This document shows, piece by piece, positions 32,678 to 41,431 of a stretch of DNA of 64,000 nucleotides. The position numbers and the translations under genes were made by a program. Source of the DNA: an uncultured Bacteroidales bacterium (GTDB lineage Bacteria; Bacteroidota; Bacteroidia; Bacteroidales; F082). The notes under the pieces are model-generated. The model ran no database searches. It was not told the DNA's origin and saw nothing but the letters and a program-made list of their open reading frames with translations. The number at the start of each line of letters is the position of its first letter. Position 1 is the stretch's first letter. The stretch spans positions 48,382-112,381 of the forward strand of contig CAMZJA010000005.1 in the NCBI GenBank assembly GCA_947307415.1. Direction: 5' to 3'.

Positions 32678-34102
32678 ATGTTCGACGACGACAATTTTTT
32701 GGACGATGACTTTGACGTGAAGGAACTGGTTAACCGTTTTGAAAAGATGGTTAAACAGCATCAGTCATGCTATTTCGACGCCGATGAGTTGAACGTCATT
32801 TTGGAACATTATCTGCAGCAAAACAACATCAAAAGGGCGAATCAAGCGGCAGACATAGCTGTAAAATATCATCCTAACAACCCTATAATCAATATAATAA
32901 AAGCAAAACAGCTTTTGGCTAACTCGCGTGCGCAGGAAGCTCTATCGACGCTAAAAAACTCCGATTTGGATCGCGACGATGCCGATTATCTGCTCACCTT
33001 GGCGGCTTGTTATTCAGATTTGGGCGAGCATGACAAAGCCATAAAAGCTTATATGAAAGCCGCGAAAGAGTTTGAATTCAAAGATTGCGAGGACATTTAC
33101 AATTTCATCGCCGTGGAATATGAAAACCTTGGTGATGTCGAAAACGCACTCAAATTTTTCCTTTTAGGCGTGAAAGGTGCAGAAGATATTGATAATCAAT
33201 ATTTTGAGATAAGAAACTGCTATTCTCTTCTCCATAAAATGGAAGAAGGCATAGAGTTTTTCAAGAAAGAAATCGACCGCGACCCGTACAGCGTGCCGGC
33301 ATGGATGGCACTTGGCAACTGTTATGTACGTCTCGGGCAACTTGATAATGCCATCGAGCAGTTTGAATATGCCGTTTCCATTGATCCTCATTATAAAAAA
33401 GGATATGTCGACATCGCGACAGCATACAACGAGTTGAACCGCTTCAGAGACACTATCGAGCTGGCGGAAGACGCCATGAGATACAACGTGGAGTCGGCTC
33501 TACTGCTTTGTCTTTACGGCGAGGCGAAGGCTAAACTCGGCGACACTGAAGACGCCATGAAGATTTACAAAAAAGCCATGAAAATGGATGAGAATCTTCC
33601 TGAGGCTTATGCGGGAATCGGTTTCCTGCTCAGCGACGAAAACAACCCACAGTCGGCGATAAAATTCCTAAAACACGCGCACACGCTGTCGCCTTACAAC
33701 ACCGACTACATGTACGTAATCATTGAGGAATACAACAAACTTGAGGAATACGACAACGCGTTGAAATTCGTAAACGAGATTCTGGATTTGAATCCTTACG
33801 ATGAAAATGTGTACATCTCGATGATGGAGTGCTACGTTTTGAAAGACGACGCCGACAAAGCCATGGAATCTCTCGAACGCGGACTGAACATCCTCCCGAA
33901 CTGCCCATCGCTACTGTATCGTAAGGCATTTCTATATTTCGCTCAGGAGAGAAACGAATCGGGACTGCTGACGCTGGAGATGGCGCTCGAAGCCGATTAT
34001 GACGGTCATATGGAGTTTTTGAGTTTCGACGCTGAAAATCTCACAAGCAACCCGGCCATCATGGATTTAATTGAAGAATACAGAATTAAGAACAAGAAAT
34101 AA
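32678..34102 (+). CDS. tetratricopeptide repeat protein
   Basis: 474 aa from the ATG at 32678. The N-terminus is very acidic (MFDDDNFLDDDFDVKEL) and has no signal peptide, so the protein is cytoplasmic. From about residue 50 to the end it is a chain of roughly eleven TPR units; clear ones include SVPAWMALGNCYVRLGQLDN and LPEAYAGIGFLLSDENNPQS. Such proteins are scaffolds. It is followed after 6 bases by the DUF368 gene and then aroE. The partner is unknown. Confidence 0.88.
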   Translation: MFDDDNFLDDDFDVKELVNRFEKMVKQHQSCYFDADELNVILEHYLQQNNIKRANQAADIAVKYHPNNPIINIIKAKQLLANSRAQEALSTLKNSDLDRDDADYLLTLAACYSDLGEHDKAIKAYMKAAKEFEFKDCEDIYNFIAVEYENLGDVENALKFFLLGVKGAEDIDNQYFEIRNCYSLLHKMEEGIEFFKKEIDRDPYSVPAWMALGNCYVRLGQLDNAIEQFEYAVSIDPHYKKGYVDIATAYNELNRFRDTIELAEDAMRYNVESALLLCLYGEAKAKLGDTEDAMKIYKKAMKMDENLPEAYAGIGFLLSDENNPQSAIKFLKHAHTLSPYNTDYMYVIIEEYNKLEEYDNALKFVNEILDLNPYDENVYISMMECYVLKDDADKAMESLERGLNILPNCPSLLYRKAFLYFAQERNESGLLTLEMALEADYDGHMEFLSFDAENLTSNPAIMDLIEEYRIKNKK

Positions 34103-34108
34103 CTTATT

Positions 34109-35008
34109 ATGAATCAATTTGTCAGCAATTTTTTAAAAGGAATGGGAATAGGCTCCGCCAACGTGGTTCCAGGCGTTTCAGGAGGCACCATAGCATTGCT
34201 CACAGGAATTTTCGAAAGACTTATAAATTGTCTTAAGTCATTCAATATCACAGCATTACAACTTTTTTTCAAAGGAAAATTCAAAGAATTGGCAAAACAT
34301 ATCGACCTGTGGTTTTTAATCGCCGTAGGATTGGGCGTGGTGGTCTCGATTTTCACCATTGCCAAACTGTTTGAGATTTGGCTGGCAGGTTATTACTCAA
34401 GGATTTATCTCATGTGTTTCTTCCTCGGACTAGTCATAGCATCGATTTATTACGTAGGGAAAACAGTGAAGAAATGGGATTGGAAGTCGGTTTTGTCATT
34501 CATCGTCGGAGCAGGCATCGCCATCACTATTTTCATTTTGAATTACATTAAAGAGACAAGCATTGGCGGCGAGATGCAGACTGCAGAGATGAGCACCAAC
34601 TTTTTGTACATCATGTTGTGCGGCGCCATAGGCATCTGTTCGATGATTTTACCAGGATTATCAGGCTCTTACGTGCTTCTACTTATGGGCGTTTACGACA
34701 ATATCATCATTGCCGTAAGCAACCTCGATTTGGCGATTCTTATTCCGTTTGCCATAGGCGCGATTGCCGGACTCCTCGCCTTCTCTCATGTCCTTTCCTG
34801 GATTTTCAAAAAGTTCCCGGATATTACAATCGCATTACTCACTGGATTCATACTTGGTTCATTACCAGTGATTTATCCTTGGAGAGACGCTGTCACAAAC
34901 GAACTTGCATTGCCATCAGCCGACATAAAATTAGCCATCGCAATAGTTATCGCACTGATTGGAGCGGCTGTGATTGTTTTGACGGAAAGATTAGCTGCGA
35001 AGAAATGA
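34109..35008 (+). CDS. DUF368 (PopT-type) undecaprenyl phosphate translocase family protein
   Basis: 299 aa with about eight transmembrane helices. The DUF368 signature GSANVVPGVSGGTIALLTGI is at the N-terminus and repeated in inverted form as MILPGLSGSYVLLLMGVYD near the middle. Members of this family (PopT) recycle undecaprenyl phosphate across the inner membrane in other bacteria, which would supply the carrier for peptidoglycan and O-antigen synthesis. The stop overlaps the aroE start (ATGA). Confidence 0.9.
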   Translation: MNQFVSNFLKGMGIGSANVVPGVSGGTIALLTGIFERLINCLKSFNITALQLFFKGKFKELAKHIDLWFLIAVGLGVVVSIFTIAKLFEIWLAGYYSRIYLMCFFLGLVIASIYYVGKTVKKWDWKSVLSFIVGAGIAITIFILNYIKETSIGGEMQTAEMSTNFLYIMLCGAIGICSMILPGLSGSYVLLLMGVYDNIIIAVSNLDLAILIPFAIGAIAGLLAFSHVLSWIFKKFPDITIALLTGFILGSLPVIYPWRDAVTNELALPSADIKLAIAIVIALIGAAVIVLTERLAAKK

Positions 35009-35727
35009 AAACATTCGGGTTGATAGGACATCCTTTAAGTCATTCATTTTCAAAGGCTTATTTTGACAATAAGTTTAAAAATGAAGATTTGGACTGTTTT
35101 TTTGTAAATTTTGATATCGAAAAGCTTGAAAGCATTAAAGATATAATCATACAATACCCTGATTTACAAGGCTTTACTATAACACATCCTTATAAAAAAG
35201 AGATTTTTCAATATCTTGATTCGATTGATGAAAATGCCGAGCAGATTGGGGCTGTGAATGTCGTGAAAATAGACAAAAACAGGAAACTGAAAGGCTATAA
35301 CACCGATTACATTGGTTTTCAAGGACTTGTAGAAGAAGCTATCAAAGGAACAGACATTAAGAAGGCATATATCTGCGGTACTGGCGGGGCTTCTGAAGCA
35401 GTGAGATTCGTGTTGAAACAGAAAAATATCGGTTTTGAGATTCTGACGAGAAAAAACGGCTCATATCAAGAGTTAAAAAAACAAGGATTTCATGATAATG
35501 AATTGATTATCAACGCAACACCTGTTGGAATGTATCCAAATTGCGATGAAAAAATAGATTTACCATATGAAACTGCGAACAGCACCAATGTTTTCATCGA
35601 TTTGATTTACAATCCAGAAGAGACGATGTTTATGAAAGAGACTAAAAAACATGGGGCAAAAACATTTAACGGATTGAAAATGTTGACATTACAGGCTGAA
35701 GCGGCATGGAGGATTTGGAGTTTATAG
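35005..35727 (+). CDS. aroE: shikimate dehydrogenase
   Basis: 240 aa from the ATG at 35005, which overlaps the upstream stop codon. A much longer frame extends upstream but only in the shadow of the DUF368 gene. It reduces 3-dehydroshikimate with NADPH. GLIGHPLSHSFSK binds shikimate, GFTITHPYK contains the catalytic Lys, YNTDYIGF follows, and GTGGASEAV is the nucleotide loop. NATPVGMYP and the C-terminal LKMLTLQAEAAWRIW are conserved. It is shorter than E. coli AroE (272 aa), as is common in Bacteroidetes. Confidence 0.95.
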   Translation: MKTFGLIGHPLSHSFSKAYFDNKFKNEDLDCFFVNFDIEKLESIKDIIIQYPDLQGFTITHPYKKEIFQYLDSIDENAEQIGAVNVVKIDKNRKLKGYNTDYIGFQGLVEEAIKGTDIKKAYICGTGGASEAVRFVLKQKNIGFEILTRKNGSYQELKKQGFHDNELIINATPVGMYPNCDEKIDLPYETANSTNVFIDLIYNPEETMFMKETKKHGAKTFNGLKMLTLQAEAAWRIWSL

Positions 35728-35730
35728 TAG

Positions 35731-35760
35731 TTTAAGGTTAAAAGTTTTAAGTTTAAAAGT
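35731..35760. repeat. TTTAAG/TTAAAAG tract between aroE and tex
   Basis: GTTTAAGGTTAAAAGTTTTA and the following AGTTTAAAAG are near-tandem 7-8 base units filling the 31-base spacer, up to the tex start codon. Confidence 0.5.
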
Positions 35761-37879
35761 GGATTTCGTTAGCAAGATAGCAAAAGAGTTTTCTGTAACG
35801 TATAGAGTGGCGGAGAATGTCATCAAGCTGCTCGGCGAAGGTGCAACTGTGCCGTTTATAGCGCGTTACCGCAAAGAGATGACCAACACAATGAACGAAG
35901 AGACCGTCGCCGACGTTAAGAAACGCCTCGAGCAGCTCGACGAGCTGGAGAAACGCAAAGAGTTTGTGTTGAAATCGATAGCGGAGCAGGAAAAACTCAC
36001 GCCAGAACTTGAGAAAAGCATCAACAACGCTGAGACTTTGCAGGATGTTGAAGATATTTATCTTCCATACAAGCCTAAACGCCGCACCAAGGCAGAGATA
36101 GCACGCCAGAAAGGATTGGAGCCGTTGGCAAGACTTATCATGTCGCAAAACAGCGACGATGTGAACGGAATGGCTAAGCGTTTCATTAACAAGGAGAAAG
36201 GTGTCGGCAACGAAGAAGAGGCGTTACAGGGCGCATGCGACATCATGGCGGAGTGGATTTCTGAAAACATCAACGGACGCAATAAGATTCGCAAGATTTA
36301 CCACAGAGACGGCATCATTTCTTCAACTTTGGTGAAAAGCAAGGAAGCCGAGGCGCAGACCTATAAACAATATTTCGACTTCAAAGAACCAATCGCGAAA
36401 GCGCCATCGCATCGCATTTTGGCATTGTTTCGCGCTGAAGACGAGGGTCTGCTGAAGGTTAAACTCAGCATAGAGGCCAACGACGCGCTCAACGTGCTCG
36501 ACAGCATATTCCTGAAAAACGACAACGCCTCCACCGACCTCGTTCAAGACGCCATCGACGACGCTTGGAAACGTCTGCTGGAGCCGTCGCTCGAAACTGA
36601 GATGCGCGCATTGTACAAAGAAAAGGCCGACGAGGTGGCAGTGAAGGTGTTTGCGGAGAATCTGCGACAGCTTTTGTTAGCCGCACCGCTCGGGAAGAAA
36701 CGCGTTCTTGCCCTTGACCCCGGCTTCCGCACAGGATGTAAGGTAGTCATTTTGAATGAGTTAGGTGCGTTGGTGCATAACGAGACCATCTACCCTCACC
36801 CACCGCAAAACGAGCATGGCAAAGCCGCCGCCAAGATAGCACATCTGGTGCAGGCATATAAGATTGACGTAATCGCCATCGGCAACGGCACGGCTGGACG
36901 CGAGACCGAAGACTTCATCAAGAGCATCCGTTTTGACAGGGACATCACCGCTGTGATGGTCAACGAGAGCGGAGCTTCTATTTATTCAGCGAGCAAGGTG
37001 GCACGCGACGAGTTTCCTGACTACGACATCACGGTACGTGGCGCAGTGAGCATAGGCAGACGACTCATGGATCCGTTGGCGGAGTTGGTGAAAATCGACC
37101 CGAAATCAATCGGTGTGGGACAATATCAGCACGACGTGAACCAGAAGATGCTCGGCGATGAGCTGAATTCGGTGGTTGAGAGCTGCGTCAACGCTGTCGG
37201 AGTGGAGCTCAACTCAGCCAGCGAGCAGCTTTTGTCGTACGTGAGCGGTGTCGGTCCGCAGCTGGCGAGTTCGATAGTGAAATACCGCAACGAAAACGGA
37301 GGTTTCACCAGCCGCAAACAGCTGATGGAAGTGCCTCGTTTAGGCAGCAAAGCCTTCGAGCAGTGCGCCGGCTTCCTCAGGATTCACGGGGCAAAACAGC
37401 CACTCGACGCGAGTGCGGTGCATCCCGAGAGCTATCATATCGTTGAGAAGATGGCAAAGAAACTCGGAGTTAATGTATCGGAACTCATTGGTAATGAAGA
37501 ACTTATCGCAAAGATAAATCCGAAAGAGTTTATCGAGAAAGACTTCGGCATCGAGACCATCAACGACATCATCGACGAGCTGAAGAAGCCGGGACGTGAC
37601 CCTCGCAAGACGTTCGAAGTGTTTGAATTCGACAAGAACATTCGCACCATCAACGACCTCCGACAGGGAATGCAGCTCGTCGGAATCGTCACAAACATCA
37701 CGGCTTTCGGATGTTTCGTCGACGTGGGCGTGCACCAGGACGGACTCGTACACATCAGCCAGATGTCGAACAGCTACATCACCGACCCGAATCAGGTAGT
37801 GAAGCTGAATCAGAAGGTGAAAGTGACGGTAACAGATGTCGACATCCCGCGAAAACGCATCAGCTTAAGCATGAAATAA
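35759..37879 (+). CDS. tex: RNA-binding transcription accessory protein Tex
   Basis: 706 aa, starting at GTG (VDFVSKIAKEF). It is an Spt6-like nucleic-acid-binding protein. The N-terminal helical part has EGATVPFIARYRKE. The YqgF/RNase H-like domain starts at LALDPGFRTGCK (about 320). The helix-hairpin-helix pair has LLSYVSGVGPQLASSIVKYR and LMEVPRLGSKAFEQCAGFLR. A C-terminal S1 domain (about 640-706) has GIVTNITAFGCFVDVGVHQD. All are intact and in the expected order. GTG is used because no ATG lies near the conserved N-terminus. Confidence 0.95.
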   Translation: MDFVSKIAKEFSVTYRVAENVIKLLGEGATVPFIARYRKEMTNTMNEETVADVKKRLEQLDELEKRKEFVLKSIAEQEKLTPELEKSINNAETLQDVEDIYLPYKPKRRTKAEIARQKGLEPLARLIMSQNSDDVNGMAKRFINKEKGVGNEEEALQGACDIMAEWISENINGRNKIRKIYHRDGIISSTLVKSKEAEAQTYKQYFDFKEPIAKAPSHRILALFRAEDEGLLKVKLSIEANDALNVLDSIFLKNDNASTDLVQDAIDDAWKRLLEPSLETEMRALYKEKADEVAVKVFAENLRQLLLAAPLGKKRVLALDPGFRTGCKVVILNELGALVHNETIYPHPPQNEHGKAAAKIAHLVQAYKIDVIAIGNGTAGRETEDFIKSIRFDRDITAVMVNESGASIYSASKVARDEFPDYDITVRGAVSIGRRLMDPLAELVKIDPKSIGVGQYQHDVNQKMLGDELNSVVESCVNAVGVELNSASEQLLSYVSGVGPQLASSIVKYRNENGGFTSRKQLMEVPRLGSKAFEQCAGFLRIHGAKQPLDASAVHPESYHIVEKMAKKLGVNVSELIGNEELIAKINPKEFIEKDFGIETINDIIDELKKPGRDPRKTFEVFEFDKNIRTINDLRQGMQLVGIVTNITAFGCFVDVGVHQDGLVHISQMSNSYITDPNQVVKLNQKVKVTVTDVDIPRKRISLSMK

Positions 37880-37910
37880 AATATTTTTATGACTATCACG
37901 TTATAAAATC

Positions 37911-38711
37911 ATGAAAAAATACTTTTTAATAGGATTATTCATCATATTCGCCGCCTTCACCAACACTGCGAAAGCCCAGATTTTCTTGGGCGAAGCCTTC
38001 GTTGGCTATAACATCTGCCAAGTTGATGGCGACCAAATCATGGGATATTTCAAGCCAGGCATCAACGCAGGTGTCGGTGTCATCGCTCCAATCTGGAAGA
38101 AAAACAACTTCAGCATTGAGATGTCGTTGGAGGTTCTTTTCAACCAAAAAGGCGCCAGACAAGGCAGAAAATATTGGGATCACAAGATAGACACCATCAC
38201 AGGACGCGAAATCACCGGTGAATACAACCTAAGCATGAACTACGGCGAGGTGCCGATTATGATTTATTTCACTGATAAAAAACTCGTTTCAGCCGGTGTA
38301 GGTGTATCGTACGGCCGTCTGATGAGTTTGAAAGAATACGAACACGGCGTTCGCACCACTGTCACAGCATCAAGCGGCGAATACGACCAGAACGAGTTCA
38401 ACATCCTTGCCGATGTAAAACTCCGTGTTTACAAAAGATGGAAAGTCGGATTCAGATATTCCTATTCTCTAAATCCTATCAGGGAACGAGAATATCACGA
38501 CATAAACTATCAATCGCTAGGAACTTTCAAACAATACAACAACCTTTTCACTTTCCGGTTGACTTATGTTTTCAATGAGAGACTGGATGAATTGCATCAT
38601 GAAGATTACCGCTACACCGGCGACAACCCTAAATTCCACAACCAAGCATTGGAGCGAGAACGCAAGAAGATGGAAAGGCGGAAAGCCAGAGAGGAAAGAA
38701 GAAAAAAATAG
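37911..38711 (+). CDS. outer-membrane beta-barrel protein (PorT-like)
   Basis: 266 aa with a signal peptide (MKKYFLIGLFIIFAAFTNTAKAQ). The mature part has alternating amphipathic strands (GEAFVGYNICQVDGDQ; INAGVGVIAPIW; KVGFRYSYSLNPIRER), with an FRLTYVF ending strand of an 8-stranded barrel like the PorT/OMP_b-brl_2 family. The C-terminal 40 residues are a charged Arg/Lys/Glu-rich tail (ERERKKMERRKAREERRKK), unusual after a barrel and probably periplasmic. PorT itself serves type IX secretion, but the assignment here is only to the fold. Confidence 0.82.
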   Translation: MKKYFLIGLFIIFAAFTNTAKAQIFLGEAFVGYNICQVDGDQIMGYFKPGINAGVGVIAPIWKKNNFSIEMSLEVLFNQKGARQGRKYWDHKIDTITGREITGEYNLSMNYGEVPIMIYFTDKKLVSAGVGVSYGRLMSLKEYEHGVRTTVTASSGEYDQNEFNILADVKLRVYKRWKVGFRYSYSLNPIREREYHDINYQSLGTFKQYNNLFTFRLTYVFNERLDELHHEDYRYTGDNPKFHNQALERERKKMERRKAREERRKK

Positions 38712-38736
38712 GGATGTGAAAACATCCCTATTTTTT
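38703..38736. terminator. strong bidirectional terminator
   Basis: AAAAAATAGGGATG and CATCCCTATTTTTT form a perfect 14-bp stem with a 6-base loop (TGAAAA), flanked by an A-run and a T-run. It separates the convergent barrel gene and M49-nicotinamidase gene and can serve both strands. Confidence 0.93.
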
Positions 38737-41335
38737 ATTCAATCACTGTCACTAAGTTTCTCAGTTCCTTCATCGTCTCATCGTGACCTTTCTTGTCAAC
38801 GTAGCCGAGACCCGAAACGAGAAGCTCGATGTTGCGACCGCTATTCAGGAACTCCATCAAGGTATTCTTGACGCAGTATTCTGTTGCTATACCGCTGATA
38901 ACCAAGTTATTACCAACACATTCATTCAACTGACGACCGTCAGGGCCAACTGACTCGAAGCCTGAATACTGCTCTTCGTCGACTTTCTCGCCTTTGCGGA
39001 AGATGTTTCTTTCAGGGTCAGGACGGTTTGCCGGGTTGATGACGTCGGTGTAGAAAGCCTCGTGGATAGCGCCGCCGCGTGTTCCCTGCACGCAGTGAAC
39101 CGGCCAGATGCCGCCGAAGTCGGCAAACGAGCTATGGTTTGCCGGATGGTAGTCGGTGATATAGATCACTCTCATATCAGGATGAGCGTTGATGTATTTC
39201 ACGACCTCGTGCACTGCGTTTTCAGCGTTTCCACAAGCTAAAGTGCCATCGATGAAGTCGTAAAGCATGTCGACGACGAGATGCACTGGAGCATCGGCAT
39301 GATTTTCATCGACGAAGCTGTAGTTTTTGCCGTAATCGAGATGCTGCTGCAAGAAGTCGCATGGGTAATTTACCTGATAATCAACAACTTCACCGTCTTT
39401 CACAACAGGGACGATTTCCGGGTTGATGAATCCACCGTAAGGTTTCAGTCCAAGAGCTTCGTAACGCGCTTTCACCTCTTTGTGCAGTTCAGGGTCAATC
39501 TTCACAGCGTAAGTCTCGATAAGATTCTTACCGGCCTCGTAGTCGCCTTCCGACTTAACTCTTTGGACCTCAGCGAGTAACTCGCCAAACAAGCCACGAA
39601 GCTTCTCATAGTCGTTGATAACGAAATATGTCTTGCCGTCGCGAACTTTCTTCTCGATGACGTTGTCTTTCAAGCCTTTCTCGTAGCACCACCAGCTTAT
39701 AAGAGCGCGATCCTGCATGTGCGACTCAGTGATATTCTTACCGAGTTCGATGCGGGCGAGCTGGCTCATGAGACCATTACGGATAAAGTCGGCGTACTGT
39801 GCCTTGTAGCACTCCATATTTGGAAGTATGCCGAGTTCTATCATCTTAGGATCTGCGCAGTAGTAAAGACCGAACAAGTCGGCACGAGCCTCTTCAAGAG
39901 CTGAGTTATACTCTTTCAATGAGTTAGGTAATGTTGTAGGCAGCAGCTGACCTGAGCCATGGCCGAGGCATTCGTGCAAGTCGGTGTGAAGGACATCGGC
40001 GATGCTGCTGTATTTCTTGCAGAGGTCAATTTCTTCCTGTGAGTAGGCGAACTCAGCCAAGACGCTCTTTGGCGACTCGTTGGCCGCTTTGTCGTAAGCA
40101 TCCATCAAGTTGGTGATAGTCACTGACTTTGAGCCGTAATCCTTACGAATCCAGTCGGCGTTAGGCAGGTTGATTCCGATTGGAGGTGCAGGGAAGCAGT
40201 CGCCAGCCAAGGTGGTGACAATGATGCCTTTAGCGCTCACGCCCTTGCATTCTTTTTTCTTGAAACGAGGGTCGACAGGAGAGTTATCTTCGAACCACTG
40301 TGCATTTGCGCTGATGATTTCAGAGCGTTTCGTAGCTTCCATATCCTTGAAATCAACGATAGCCTCCCAAGTGGCCTTCATACCCATCGGGTCACCGTAA
40401 TCCTCGATGAAACCATTCACAAAGTCGATTGTCGAAATAGAATCCTGAACCCAAGCGATGTTGTATTCGTCCCATTTCTTGAGACAACCTGTTTTGTAGT
40501 AATCGATTAACAAATTGGTATAGTTACGCTGGCTGTCGTTTTCAGCCACTTCATTAGCTTTCTTAAGCCAGAAGATAATCTGCTCGATAGCCTTGCCGTA
40601 CATGCCGTCAACCTTGTAAACCTCCTCGTGAAGCTTACCATTTTCCTTAACAAGCTTTGAATTCAAGCCGTAAGAGATAGGTTGATTGTCGTTTGGCTTG
40701 CGCTGAGCGTCGTAGAAAGCCTCAACTTCACCTTTATTAATATAGCCTTCATAGAAATTGACGCATGAATTTTGGATGATGTCCTCTTCCCCACTGCGGC
40801 GCATCTTGTACAAATCCTTGTCGAAAATCACAGGAGTGATGAAATCGAGGAAATCATCGACGGTTTCGCCTTCTGCCAAAGGAAGAAGCTTGGCGTCAGA
40901 ATTTTTTACGAGTTCGGCGAAATATTCCTGCGAAATCTCAGGAAACATCTTATCTTCAGCATAATGATGATGGATTCCATTGCTGAAGAACACGCGTTTT
41001 GCATAAACCACAAAGTTCTGATAATCAGCGCATTTCTTATCACCTTTATAAGAATTAAGGATAGCCTCGAGGGTCTTGCGGACGGTGAGATTATACTTGA
41101 AATTCTGGTCGGCAAGGATATCGCGGCCGCATTTTGCAGCTTCACCGAGATAGTAGATATACTCCTTCTGCTGCAGCGTCAGTTCGTCCCATTCAGGAAT
41201 CTGATAACGCATCACTTTAAGGTCAGCAAACTCATCGACGAGATACTTGAAATCGCCATTTTGAGCATTCTTATCACTTGATGTACAAGCAGTTAGAAGC
41301 CCAGCAATACTTAAACACATAATAAGTCTTTTCAT
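38735..41335 (-). CDS. lipoprotein fusion: dipeptidyl peptidase III (M49) plus nicotinamidase-like hydrolase
   Basis: 866 aa in one open frame. MKRLIMCLSIAGLLTAC is a lipoprotein signal (Cys 17). Residues 30-670 are an M49 dipeptidyl peptidase III: zinc motif HECLGH (454-459) and EEARAD (481-486), the hallmark pair. After a linker of about 15 residues, 684-866 form a full isochorismatase-fold nicotinamidase. It has the catalytic Asp 689 (LVVDMLYDF), Lys 781 (FRKGE) and Cys 821 (GIATEYCV), and the metal ligands Asp 728, His 730 and His 747 (TDYHPANHSSFA, WPVHCVQGT). The second domain has no start codon of its own. Lone M49 proteins in Bacteroides are about 675 aa. The function of the pairing is unknown; peptide and nicotinamide scavenging in the envelope is an inference. 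The promoter is at 41374-41381. Confidence 0.9.
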   Translation of the reverse strand: MKRLIMCLSIAGLLTACTSSDKNAQNGDFKYLVDEFADLKVMRYQIPEWDELTLQQKEYIYYLGEAAKCGRDILADQNFKYNLTVRKTLEAILNSYKGDKKCADYQNFVVYAKRVFFSNGIHHHYAEDKMFPEISQEYFAELVKNSDAKLLPLAEGETVDDFLDFITPVIFDKDLYKMRRSGEEDIIQNSCVNFYEGYINKGEVEAFYDAQRKPNDNQPISYGLNSKLVKENGKLHEEVYKVDGMYGKAIEQIIFWLKKANEVAENDSQRNYTNLLIDYYKTGCLKKWDEYNIAWVQDSISTIDFVNGFIEDYGDPMGMKATWEAIVDFKDMEATKRSEIISANAQWFEDNSPVDPRFKKKECKGVSAKGIIVTTLAGDCFPAPPIGINLPNADWIRKDYGSKSVTITNLMDAYDKAANESPKSVLAEFAYSQEEIDLCKKYSSIADVLHTDLHECLGHGSGQLLPTTLPNSLKEYNSALEEARADLFGLYYCADPKMIELGILPNMECYKAQYADFIRNGLMSQLARIELGKNITESHMQDRALISWWCYEKGLKDNVIEKKVRDGKTYFVINDYEKLRGLFGELLAEVQRVKSEGDYEAGKNLIETYAVKIDPELHKEVKARYEALGLKPYGGFINPEIVPVVKDGEVVDYQVNYPCDFLQQHLDYGKNYSFVDENHADAPVHLVVDMLYDFIDGTLACGNAENAVHEVVKYINAHPDMRVIYITDYHPANHSSFADFGGIWPVHCVQGTRGGAIHEAFYTDVINPANRPDPERNIFRKGEKVDEEQYSGFESVGPDGRQLNECVGNNLVISGIATEYCVKNTLMEFLNSGRNIELLVSGLGYVDKKGHDETMKELRNLVTVIE

Positions 41336-41373
41336 TATTTTAATTTTAAATTTTTATTTTAAAAATAAGATTG

Positions 41374-41381
41374 CAAAATTA
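41374..41381 (-). promoter_or_regulatory. -7 element for the M49-nicotinamidase gene
   Basis: TAATTTTG on the minus strand, 38 bases before the ATG at 41335. Confidence 0.6.
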
Positions 41382-41394
41382 TCGTTTTTTTTAT

Positions 41395-41402
41395 TATCTT
41401 TG
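41395..41402 (+). promoter_or_regulatory. -7 element for the SPFH protein gene
   Basis: TATCTTTG on the plus strand, 29 bases before the ATG at 41432, with a TTG (41371-41373) 21 bases upstream. Confidence 0.62.
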
Positions 41403-41431
41403 CAGAAATTAACAAATTAAATTTTTAAGAC

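Noticed and set aside
34618-35004. A 129-residue extension upstream of AroE in the same frame
   Set aside because: It is an out-of-frame shadow of the DUF368 gene, rich in His and Arg; AroE begins MKTFGLIGHPLSHS at 35005.
38735-41335. A dihydrofolate reductase assignment, as similar proteins are sometimes labelled
   Set aside because: No DHFR fold is visible; HECLGH and EEARAD define M49, and the C-terminus is a nicotinamidase.
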